Of a DNA stretch of 64,000 nucleotides, positions 1-8,811 are shown in pieces. The notes beneath the pieces were generated by a model that saw only the letters and a list, made by a program, of their open reading frames with translations, did no database searches and was not told the origin of the DNA. The DNA lies in assembly GCA_907165275.2 (NCBI GenBank), contig OU015649.1, forward strand, positions 10,570,001-10,634,000, written 5' to 3'. Within the stretch, counting starts at the first letter, position 1. Each line of letters begins with the position of its first letter. This DNA is from Zygaena filipendulae (Eukaryota > Arthropoda > Insecta > Lepidoptera > Zygaenidae). The translations under genes were made by a program, and so were the position numbers.

Positions 1-149
1 GTAATATCGATGAAAAATTTGCTTTAAATCTATACATATGTAGGTAATATACATAAATAAAATTGAAGTGTCTGTTTGTAATTCAGAATTAAAAGCTTTT
101 TTACTAAATGCATATGAAAGTATATAGGGTGAGCACTAAGTATAAAAAA

Positions 150-580
150 ATTTTTGTCTGTCTCTCTATCTGTCTGTTTGTTGGTTTCGGCTAATATCTG
201 AAACGGCTGGAACGATTTTAACGGGACTTTCACAGGCAGATAGCTGATGTTTCATAAAATTGGTACGATAACTAATCTGATACCTATTAGGTTAGAGAAG
301 TTATAGGTATGGAGCATCAAAATATTCAAACAATTTTGTCAGCCGTTGAACACTATCTATATCTACTTAATAATATTATAAAGAGGTAATGTTTGTGAAT
401 TGTGAGTTTTTGACATTGTAGGGGGTAATCTCTGGATCTACTGAACCAATTTTGAAAATTATTTAACTTGTAGGAAGCAACGGCCGGTAGTCCTGAGTGA
501 CATAGGGAACTTACTTTTTATCCCGAAATTCCCACGGGAACTCCGAAATTAACGCAGGTGAAACCGGGGGGGAGAGCTAG
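150..580 (+). mobile_element. Helitron-like (Lep1-type) non-autonomous element
   Basis: A GTCT/GTTT microsatellite near 154-184 is followed by a body containing a CTGAAACGGCTGGAACG block. The right end is a degraded GGTGAAACCGGGGG...GAGCTAG terminus ending in CTAG, as expected for a Helitron 3' end (CTRR). The body is shared with copies near 24314 and 53250, where the same reading frame gives similar peptides, so those short open frames are repeat sequence and not genes. No transposase is encoded. The left boundary is uncertain. Confidence 0.6.
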
Positions 581-1033
581 ATTCAACGACTGATGTCAAA
601 GTGATTATTGTGAATTTGAGATTGATTCTGATTTTACTACATTAAAAATTAAGGTCGTCTAAGAAATCTTATAGAGCTCTTTCCTGAGATAGCGATCCAA
701 TCAAAATATTTTTGCAGGAACCATAAATAGTAACCATCGTTGATCGTTCATTTTTGCTAAAACTTACGTACCTATAAGTACTGATTGCACTCTTTCTCCT
801 TATTTTTCTTCTCATTTTATGAAAATAATACAAATTTTAGGTACATTACAATTTTCATCTAACAAAAAGTTCGTACTTAAAGAGAAAGACGTTTTGAGTA
901 AGTAGGTAGGTATATTAAAAAAATGGCAACGTTTTTTTCTACTCACACAAGAAATTAATAAGTAAACGTAGGAGGAACTTTTGAAATAACGAATGAAAAA
1001 GTTTCTCGTTATTGTGAGATTTGTAAGGAGTTA
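581..1033. other. AT-rich stretch with no recognised feature
   Basis: AT-rich, without an open frame that looks coding and without a clear repeat end. Only short TAGGTA words are seen, near 900. Confidence 0.5.
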
Positions 1034-1215
1034 TTGTCGATTGCTGGGAGACGTAGAACGCGCAGATTAGCCGCGGAGCCGTGGAGACGCGGCGCGCTGC
1101 GCGGCGTAGAGTTGCGGCAAATTGCCCGCGCGACGCACCTGCGACGGCGAGCGACGCGCCCGCCCGCGCCGCGCCACCTGCCCACCCTGGGATTAATTTC
1201 TCATCACACCGCCCG
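1034..1215. other. CpG-dense patch
   Basis: A sharp island of GC- and CpG-rich sequence (GCGCG, CCGCGG, GCGACG words) inside AT-rich DNA. Two overlapping open frames here on opposite strands are arginine/alanine-rich and look like composition artefacts. It could be a regulatory element or the promoter side of the small open frame at 1239. There is no direct evidence for either. Confidence 0.4.
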
Positions 1216-1238
1216 CCTTCCAAGGATATAATGAAGTA

Positions 1239-1496
1239 ATGAACACAACATCCTCAGAAAAAAATACCACTGGGCCCGCTGAAGATGGGGTCCTCTTGAT
1301 TAAAAACTCTCAGCCCGCGCCGCAATGTTGGTTGTTACGGTGCCTTGTTGTTGAGAAGTTCAATGAAATCGTTGAAGCCGATCGTTATATTCCAAATCAA
1401 GTTATCGTTGCATTTTTTATCTTAGCTGTAGTGGTACCTACAGCTACTAGGTACATACCGGATTATTTAATTAAAAACCGAAGGAAATTTATATAG
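1239..1496 (+). CDS. Small open frame, 85 codons, unrecognised
   Basis: An ATG-initiated frame of 85 residues just downstream of a CpG-dense patch. The composition is fairly protein-like, with a hydrophilic N-terminus and one hydrophobic stretch (about residues 57-68, VIVAFFILAVVV) that could be a membrane segment, followed by a basic tail (KNRRKF). I recognise no family and see no splice structure or polyadenylation context that would settle it. It may be chance, or a fragment of an exon or mobile element. Low confidence. Confidence 0.15.
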   Translation: MNTTSSEKNTTGPAEDGVLLIKNSQPAPQCWLLRCLVVEKFNEIVEADRYIPNQVIVAFFILAVVVPTATRYIPDYLIKNRRKFI

Positions 1497-1534
1497 CTCC
1501 TTTGCCTGATTTGATAATTCTCTGGATATTATAC

Positions 1535-1726
1535 CAGTGGCATAGCTACTGAAGGGCTACGAGACGCGAGACGGTGGCGTGCCCTCGAACCCTGTATAAC
1601 CAGCAAATCTCAGCTTTCGCATTTAAAGTATTTATATATAGGTATGTATTTACCTAAACAGTTTAGTAAGGACTAAGGGCTCCAGTTTTTTGCATCACTA
1701 CCTTTGGTTACATAGCTACGCCACTG
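1535..1726. mobile_element. Short TIR element (192 bp)
   Basis: Bounded by CAGTGGCATAGCTA on the left and the complement of CAGTGGCGTAGCTA on the right, a 14-bp terminal inverted repeat with one mismatch. CAGTGGCGTA-type ends resemble hAT-like termini. The flanking 8-mers (TATTATAC and GAAATTAC) do not match well, so a target duplication is not preserved. There is no coding capacity, so this is a MITE. It lies immediately before the long palindrome. Confidence 0.5.
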
Positions 1727-1737
1727 GAAATTACATT

Positions 1738-2304
1738 ATCCCATCAAAAACAAACTTGTAAAAAATCCAAGTCTCGCAACTCAGTTCTTCTACATTAAAA
1801 AGTTGTGAGATCAATGTAATACCAAGTCGGTTAATTTATTCAGTGCCTACTTAAGGGTCCTTCTGTCTAAAGTTATCATGTTATAAGCTAATCTAATAAC
1901 ATTTTATAGTGACCATATCAAATTTAAAAATCTTTTATGTTTTAGATAGATTGATTGGCTTGGCGATCACGTGAAAACACAATATATCTCACATGTAATA
2001 CATAATTATGGTTCTAAACAATCTAATTTAATTATAATATGTATTACTTGTGAGATACATTGTGTTTTCATGTGATCGCCAAGCCAATCAATCTATTTAA
2101 AACATAAAAGATTTTTAAATTTGATATGGTCACTATAAAATGTTATTAGATTAGCTTATAACATGATAACTTTAGACAGAAGGACCCTTAAGTAGGCACT
2201 GAATAAATTAACCGACTTGGTATTACATTGATCTCACAACTTTTTAATGTAGAAGAACTGAGTTGCGAGACTTGGATTTTTTACAAGTTTGTTTTTGATG
2301 GGAT
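1738..2304. repeat. 567-bp near-perfect palindrome (foldback)
   Basis: Sequence 1738-~2008 is repeated almost base for base as its reverse complement in ~2030-2304. Arms of about 270 bp flank a central spacer of roughly 20 bp near 2009-2029. Matching blocks include CCATCAAAAACAAACTTG at the outer end and GATTGGCTTGGCGATCAC near the inner end. A few mismatches and small indels occur only near the centre. It encodes nothing. It could be a foldback transposon, a MITE with very long TIRs, or an inverted duplication. A transcript across it would form a long dsRNA hairpin. Confidence 0.9.
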
Positions 2305-2496
2305 CTCATTTCTTTTTGTAAATGGTCTTCCTCCTTTGAGCAATTTAGTCTATTTTAATAACTTGAAAGATTTTTTCTTGCTTTTTCATTCCGTTGACCA
2401 TTGTACCTTTGAACATAATTATGTCTAGGTAACTATGTATCTACACTTTATATCTAGGTAGGTAACTAGCTACACTTATTATTATTATTTATTAAT

Positions 2497-2520
2497 ATCT
2501 GGGCAACCGAGCTTCGCTCG
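2497..2520. repeat. Lepidopteran repeat tail with hairpin
   Basis: GGGCAACCGAGCTTCGCTCGG contains the stem CCGAGC...GCTCGG with a TTC loop and follows an ATT-rich run. The same tail is common at mobile-element ends in lepidopteran genomes (from memory, not checked). Confidence 0.35.
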
Positions 2521-2526
2521 GCTTAA

Positions 2527-2963
2527 ATAGCTGTTCCCCGCGGTTTAACCCACGTTAATTTCGGAGATCCCGCGGGTATTCTGAGATAAAAGTACTTACT
2601 ACCCTATGACCTTTCCTGTACCCTTGACAACGTGTAGTATGCAATAATTAATTCACCCGCGTTGATATCAGAGTTCGCGCGGGAATTCCAGAAATGAATC
2701 CTAGCTAGATCGATTTATGGCCCCCGAAATCCCCTGTATACAAAATTTCATGAAAATCGTTGGAGCATTCAGATTAGGGTAATTTTATCTCGGAATTCCC
2801 GAAGGATCTCCGAAATTAACGCTGGTGAAATCTCATGACATTTTGCATGCACGTTGTCAGGGGTAAAGAAAACCTAGGGATATAGGGTACTAACTACTTT
2901 GCATTTCTGAATTCCCGCGGGATCTCCGAAATTATCGCGGGTGAAACCGCAGGGAACAGCTAG
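2527..2963. mobile_element. Helitron-like ends facing outward, nested
   Basis: The left edge is the reversed terminus (TAGCTGTTCCCCGCGG) and the right edge the forward one (ACCGCAGGGAACAGCTAG). Internal copies of the CGGAATTCCC...CGAAATTAACGC block lie near 2640-2690 and 2790-2840. The arrangement suggests two or more copies nested or fused head to head, so the pair of ends looks like long TIRs. No open frame. Confidence 0.55.
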
Positions 2964-2972
2964 TCTCATATA

Positions 2973-3154
2973 TTTATATGGGATTACAAAGTTATTTGTG
3001 CAGTTGGTACATATAACTGCATATATAACTTTGTAATTCCATACATTTATATGGGATTACAAAGTTATTTGTGCAGTTGGTACATATAACTGCATATGTA
3101 ACTTTGTAATTCCATACATTTATATGGGATTACAAAGTTATTTATGCAGTTGGT
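2973..3154. repeat. 73-bp tandem repeat, about 2.5 copies
   Basis: The unit starting TTTATATGGGATTAC recurs at 2973, 3046 and 3119, a constant 73-bp period. Each unit is itself an inverted repeat: GGATTACAAAGTTAT is complemented later by ATAACTTTGTAATTCC. The array can therefore form repeated hairpins. It begins 10 bases after a Helitron-like CTAG end; Helitrons are often associated with tandem repeats. Confidence 0.85.
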
Positions 3155-3239
3155 GTATCTAGAAAACTGTACCGAAATTGCAAAATATTTCAATTTTTCC
3201 TTGATTTATACAATAAACACTAATTGTATTCTAAATTTC

Positions 3240-3545
3240 AAACTTCTATGTCTGCTAGAAGTGCCTTAGAGTTTTGATGATCGGTCAGTGAGTGAGTGAG
3301 TGACCTACAAAATTAAGAAACTTTGACTAGTTATAATTCTTAAACTACTGGTTCAAATCGAATGAAATTTAAATTATACCGTCTTTATACAATACCTGCT
3401 TGTTTACTAAAAATTCAGGCTTCTAGTTTTATCCACAACGAAGTTATAGGGGGTCGAAAATGGCCTGAATTGCTTCGAGAAAAGGATAGTACGGCCGTGC
3501 CGCTTTTGTTGCTCGACTTGGCGGGGGCACTGCCGTGCCCCCAGA
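3240..3545. repeat. Dispersed repeat with GTGA microsatellite and hairpin tail
   Basis: Contains a GTGA microsatellite near 3285-3302 and a tail in which GGGGGCAC and GTGCCCCC form a hairpin around 3523-3542. The 97-codon open frame across 3362-3655 runs through this repeat and into the next element, so it is not called as a gene. Confidence 0.4.
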
Positions 3546-3607
3546 TTCACTTCATAATATTTAGTTCACTGCAATCGTTATTAAATACATCCTACCTAAT
3601 TGAAACC

Positions 3608-3847
3608 TCAGACCAGATAAAAACTAAAGACGGAACGCGTAGAACAAACAAGTGAAGCAAGGAAAAAGACGCCGTCGCCGTGCACGTACACAGAAACACG
3701 CACACACTTACAAGAAAAAGACACCATAAATCCTAAGTAAACTTTGCAAATCCATACACTTTCCTAATCACCACATGCATACGCAACCGGCTTTACCTAC
3801 TTCGTTGTTCGAGACGTTCCGTCTTTAGTTTTTATTTGGTCTGAGTT
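3608..3847. mobile_element. hAT-like MITE with 8-bp target duplication
   Basis: Terminal inverted repeats of about 31 bp begin CTCAGACC and run through AAAGACGGAACG, with one mismatch between the ends (CAGATAAA versus CAAATAAA). The flanking 8-mers are ATTGAAAC on the left and TTTGAAAC on the right, seven of eight identical, which fits an 8-bp hAT target duplication. It is about 240 bp and non-coding. Confidence 0.75.
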
Positions 3848-4510
3848 TGAAACTTATATTTAAAAACGGATACCAACCACTGTATTAGCAATGGTAATAT
3901 TGTTTTATCAGTTTGTATTCTCACACGATTCTCGTAAAATCTCGTGATAATATACCATTTACTTACTTATCACAAATATTAAGGACGTAAGCGGTGAGCA
4001 TCAAATTTATAATTACACACACAATTCGCCGACAAAAATTTACAACAATGAAAGCTTACATTTATTAAGAGTTGTGAGCCGCCATCGTCACGTCGTTTAC
4101 ATAATTACTGTTGTGCAGCTTTTGTCCGTTGCATATTATCTTTGTAATTTCGATGGTATTATAATAATATTACAGAAATTTGATTTTAAAACTGAGACAA
4201 TGTGACCACAAAGTCACGAATTCGACAGACGATACTTTCCTTCCTCGCAGCCGCAAGATGGCTTTAAGCATCTGTCGGGTTGTCGCTCTTTTCTTCAAAT
4301 AACTGTACTTTGGGACAATTATTTGCTATGTCATTATTATTGTGGTTGTTCATTCGAACACTTTCCTTGTAACCGATGTCGCCCCGGGATGTGTAAATTG
4401 GTTATCGAACACTGCGAGTATTATCATGGACGAATGCTGCCTACAAAATGCTTCTAAAAATGTCTGCATGTCAGCAAAAAAACACTAAACACAAAAGTGT
4501 TTTTTAGATA
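3848..4510. other. Unique-looking AT-rich stretch
   Basis: No open frame of note and no repeat end seen. A moderately GC segment near 4240-4290 contains AAGATGGC, a Pho/YY1-like word. Confidence 0.35.
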
Positions 4511-4969
4511 CTAGCTGTTCCCCGTGGTTTCACCCGGGGTAATTTCGGCGCTCCTGCGGGAATTCCAGTATGAACTATAGAATAAACCTTCCTCTTTAAT
4601 CACTCTATCTACCTATATATGAAAACCGCATTAAAATCCGTTAAGTAGTTTAAAAGACTTAAGCTTATCTACTGAAGACGAGAAACGACTTTTTTATACT
4701 ATATTATTATATTAAAGATTTTTATATTTTTGTAGCTATAGATAGGTATATAGGCAAACACTAAAAAGTTTTTGTAAATTCAACTCTCTAAGGAAATGAA
4801 AAGGCAATGTTGTATAAAAGTAGGTACCTACTAATAGTTTTGAAGTCATGAAAATTGGTATTTTGTCTCTTTTCTTCTTTAAAAATAGAGAATATACTAT
4901 ATTTATAGGTAATCCAACCCCTAAAGTAAAAACGGGTAAAATATGAGTGAAACCGCAGAGAACAACTAG
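4511..4969. mobile_element. Helitron-like element with ends in both orientations
   Basis: Starts with CTAGCTGTTCCCCGTGG (reversed terminus) and ends with GTGAAACCGCAGAGAACAACTAG (forward terminus, partly decayed). The interior is AT-rich and non-coding. Confidence 0.5.
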
Positions 4970-6826
4970 TTAAAAAAATAGATTTGCCTTTGAAAGCAAA
5001 AAGCTGAGTGTATTAGGACTAGTAATAATCTCTAAGGTATCTATTTTATAGGCATCTCTACTTCTAAGTGTTCCTACTTACATAAATATCAATTGTCTTC
5101 TGAACCTTCACTCAGGATTATTTATGTCAGTATTTATTGTATTAACATAAATTGGACATGAGTTATTTTATTGCTCTGAATGCGTCGAGAATGTGCTGGA
5201 CAAAGGTTATGATTGTAATTCAGATTTTGTCATAGATCGTAAAAGTGTTTGTTTAAGATCCGTGCCTATTTTATTTGGATATATAGATGTAGGTACTTAC
5301 CTACTAGAGCCTACTTCTGAACGTATTACTTCGATGATAACTGTGTCAATATGTTTGTTATGACCCGTCATAACAAATGCATTAACGTGATTATCATTTG
5401 GTGACTATGATAGGTACTTATCAACTTATACACAGGTACATATCTAATTAATTTATTTACTCCAATAACATATTATAATTGATCAAACATTAAATTTATA
5501 TAGGTAATTTTCTATATTCTATGAGTAGGTAATGGAAAAATAATACTTAGGTTTCCAAACTTTACACGTAGGTACTTAGTCTTTTTTCTGTTTTGCTTTT
5601 GAATATGTTTAAAAAAATTCTTAACCTAACATATTATACAATATTTTGTGATGGCCTATTAATAATTTTTGTCTCTCATCGTTCCATCATCCCTGTCTGA
5701 ACATAAAATGTCGAGAGTGGTACCTATCTATTCATGTCCCCGCACCAAATGAGAGTTTAGTGGAGCATATTTCGTGGCTGCAAAGAATGGGTCTCGAGCA
5801 GCAGGGGTCCCGCGTTCGGTTCTGTCCCCGTGATTTAATTTAATAATCGCATAATATCAAGCCAAAACTATCATAACAAGGTGGGTAAAGTAAGGTACCT
5901 ACTAATTTAGTTGCAACATCTTCTTATTAAACCCTTTTATTGTTTCATAGTTATAACAGTTTGTTATTAGTTTCAAAATGTTATACCACTAAGTTTTCGT
6001 TATTTTCTCTGCATGATGCAAAAAATATAATTAATATTTTTTTGAATTTTTTTTACGCCATAAGGCACATAACCAGTAGGTAGGCACTCCTGTCTAACTT
6101 ATCTTGCGTTTTAAATGTTATATTATTTTACTCGTAAGGTCACCTACCGCTACAAAAGTTTTACAGCCCCTCACACAGCTGACCATAAACAAAGTAAGTG
6201 GACGTTAATCATCACCGAAAGTCTATATAGGCGGATACCCTCATTTTATACGAAATTTTAACGATATAGCATCGACACTCTCGCTTAGCGACAAGCCTTT
6301 TATCTGTCAAGTCTTAACAGCCATGGAATTGGGTTATAATTTACGATTTTATCTGACACGGCACCCCGCATAGGGGCAGCGGTCAGTGTGGCCGATGAAA
6401 AAATGTTGCAGCGGGCAATAGAAGTGCAATGGTCAACGGTGACCGCCCGCAATGATCGCCGCACCCGCCCTGTTGTGACTTGCCAAAATAGAGTCGTAAT
6501 AATGAAAGATGACCCGCGTAACTGGCACGTAATTTAGAGCTATTTCATAACGACCACTCGGGGCTGTTTGTATTTGTCCAGTGGGCACTTTTCTTGTTGT
6601 ATTAAGTGGTTAGGGGTGGTGGCATAAAGTTGAAGCATTGTTGGTTATTTTACTCGTATTGTGGTCATCGGCGTCAGTGCCATTATACGACTTGTATTAA
6701 TGAAATAATAAATGTAGTCGCTTAAAAGTTAATGTTGTTAATTTTATTAATTTAATATCACTGGTTTACCTACTCGCTCTTCCTAAAATACTACATAATA
6801 TGTATATGTAGATTATAGAAGGAATA
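4970..6826. other. Gene-free AT-rich stretch
   Basis: No coding frame seen. Contains many TAGGTA/GTAGGTA words, a short perfect palindrome near 5354-5377 (TTTGTTATGAC, CC, GTCATAACAAA), and a more GC-rich unique-looking segment at about 6330-6500 that could be a regulatory patch. Confidence 0.4.
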
Positions 6827-6828
6827 TA

Positions 6829-7413
6829 AAGGGTCTTTCAATAGGGACGGGTCGATGTTGGCAGCCTGTGGCGGCCATGTTGTTTTAACGTCGTCTTTCT
6901 AACCTATATTTTTTTATTCAGTTAGTAATGCCAAATCACCATGGCAAGTTACACGGTTGAGCAACACGTCCAAATGTTAAAAATGTATTACCAAAATGAG
7001 TGTTCGTTAGTGCAAACGTTACGTGCATTGCGCCCATTTTACGGCAGACGAGGAGAGGTGACGTGAATTGGCCACCGAGATCCTGCGACTTATCACCTTT
7101 AGACTTTTTTTTGTGGGGTTTTCTTAAGTCGCAGGTCTATACCAATAAGCCACAATCGACCGATGCCCTTAAAGTCAACATAGCTCAGGCTATCGCTGAA
7201 ATTCAACCCGAACTATGCGGCAGAGTTGTTGAACATTGGACAACTCGAATTCGTGCCACCGTGAGAAGCCGCGGCGGACATTTAAACGATGTGATTTTCC
7301 ACACATAATGGCATATATAGCTCTTTCAAATAAAAAAAAAAAATCGTTAAAATCTCACACACGGCCTTTTTTATTTCATATCAAAATCGACCCGTCCTTA
7401 TTGAAAGACCCTT
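6829..7413 (+). mobile_element. Deleted mariner/Tc1-family transposon
   Basis: 585 bp, bounded by TIRs of about 28 bp starting AAGGGTCTTTCAATA with about two mismatches, and flanked by TA dinucleotides (6827-6828, 7414-7415), the mariner/Tc1 target duplication. The first and last parts of a transposase gene remain and the middle is missing. The element is non-autonomous but could be mobilised in trans because both ends survive. Confidence 0.9.
6941..7308 (+). pseudogene. Mariner/Tc1 transposase remnant
   Basis: An ATG at 6941 opens the N-terminal helix-turn-helix part (MASYTVEQHVQML..., ending near LRALRPFYG). About 35 codons in, the sequence jumps to the C-terminal part of the catalytic domain in another frame. 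That part carries WPPRSCDLSPLDFFLWG, whose Asp in CDLSPLDFF is the third acidic residue region of the DDD/E triad, and ends with a TRIRATVRSRGGH segment before the stop at 7306-7308. The centre, with the first two catalytic Asp residues, is deleted, so no active enzyme is possible. The 102-codon frame starting at 7000 begins out of frame with the original start. Confidence 0.85.
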
Positions 7414-7415
7414 TA

Positions 7416-7744
7416 ATAGCAGATAACAGCAGATAGTTATCTGCTATTGTAATGATAGGTGACTAACTGATGTAGATAACATAACACAAAGTGACTCAAG
7501 ACAGGCAAAGGTATAACCGAGACTATTAGCTGAGCGACAGTGACACATCTAGAACGAACTAGAAACTATTACTATGAATTGCACCAACATAGAAGTTGTA
7601 CAGCATACCAGATATCCGTAGGGAACACGGAGCAGTGCCTGGGACTTGCGACCCAGGTGTAGGTTTAATGGGTACCCTTTCCAATGCATCAACGCTCACC
7701 TCCACTGCCCGTGCTCCCGACTTCTCGCCGATATATATACTATA
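7416..7744. other. Spacer between two transposons
   Basis: Starts with a short direct/inverted AGCAGATAACAGCAGATAGTTATCTGC block (7418-7444), then unique-looking sequence to the BEL insertion point. No gene seen. Confidence 0.4.
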
Positions 7745-7749
7745 CTAGC
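7745..7749. repeat. Target-site duplication (left)
   Basis: CTAGC directly before the 5' LTR, identical to the five bases directly after the 3' LTR. Confidence 0.9.
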
Positions 7750-8168
7750 TGTTAAAGCCGCACGCCTCCCTTTATTATTAGGTTAAGTTATTTTTGTATT
7801 GCATTTTTTTATTGTTGGCAATCGGTATATCTCGTATTGCAGGTAGATTTAAATTTACATTTTTATTAAATATCGAGTCCAGTGTGGGTAGGAATAATAT
7901 GTGTTGGCCGCTCGCTGTCACGTCGCGCATTCGCATCGTAAAATTAATTCGCATAAGAAACACCTAAGCTCATCATCGTCGTCACTGTGTATCGAGATAT
8001 CACCATAATCCTGAGGAGTTGTAAACATCGTGTCGGGCCCGGCGCGCCTTCGAGTGTGACATCAGCGGTGAGTCGGCTATCACTTTTTCCAACTACTCTG
8101 GACTTCGTTAAATCGTTTTTTCGTTATAGCCATATTTATACAGTCCACATCTCGTTGTTGCTTATACA
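7750..8168 (+). repeat. 5' LTR of the BEL/Pao element
   Basis: 419 bp from TGTTAAAGCC to GCTTATACA. It matches the 3' LTR at a constant offset of 6327 bases with no difference seen. It should carry the element's promoter and RNA processing signals. The open frames inside it (both strands) recur identically in the other LTR and are not genes. Confidence 0.95.
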
Positions 8169-8172
8169 TTTT

Positions 8173-8191
8173 TGGTTCGTTCGAGCCGGAT
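8173..8191 (+). promoter_or_regulatory. Possible primer-binding site
   Basis: TGGTTCGTTCGAGCCGGA starts four bases after the 5' LTR and begins with TGG, the complement of a tRNA CCA end. Which tRNA would prime is not clear from the sequence. Confidence 0.45.
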
Positions 8192-8811
8192 CCTTCCAAC
8201 GGCTAAAACAGCGCCGTTAGAAGTGATATTGAATTAAAATTACTCTCGCTATTTTTTTTCGCATACCTACTTATTGGATACCTATCGCCAACATACCTAA
8301 CGGCAGTGATTAATATTGTCGCACATCGTATTTCGAGATATTCTAAAAACAAAGGGTTTCGATAGACATAGTACATTCTATAAAAATACCTATCGTAACT
8401 TAACGCGGCCAAGTAAGGCGGCTTCACGTGCCATATACGTCGCTTAGTTACTCGCAAATACCGACCGCGGTCGGGTTATAGCCACCTTCTCGAGGTCGCG
8501 GGCGTTAGGAAGGAGCGAATCATTGTTACCTACTAAACTAAAAAAAATTGTTAAGAATCTCACATCGCCTTTCGCATCACTTTCGACATCGGCCCTTCGA
8601 CATACATACTTCGTCACCCGTAACCATCTATTGTTTTTTTTTTGTCGTGGTACAAAAAACAAAAAAAATTGTTACATCGAGAATAAAGTATCGCGCGAAC
8701 TCACAAACACTATCTGTTATAGAATATTAATTATTTTAAAGGTCGAATCCATAGATTAAATTACTATTTTGATTCCTGTTGGTACTTCACGTTTATCACA
8801 AACAAGCAACC
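8192..8811 (+). other. BEL/Pao untranslated leader
   Basis: About 620 bases between the primer site and the gag-pol start. Several short open frames on both strands have no recognisable content. This leader probably holds packaging and translation signals, but none can be pointed to. Confidence 0.5.

Noticed and set aside
30..233. Small conserved peptide shared by frames at 30, 24314 and 53070
   Set aside because: All three are translations of the same Helitron-like repeat body.
3362..3655. 97-codon plus-strand frame
   Set aside because: Runs across a dispersed repeat and into the TIR of the hAT-like MITE.
7000..7308. 102-codon frame taken as an intact small transposase
   Set aside because: It starts out of frame with the true transposase start at 6941 and lacks the central catalytic region.
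7778..8220. Open frames inside the LTRs (also at 14105-14499)
   Set aside because: They occur identically in both LTRs and on both strands; LTR sequence, not genes.
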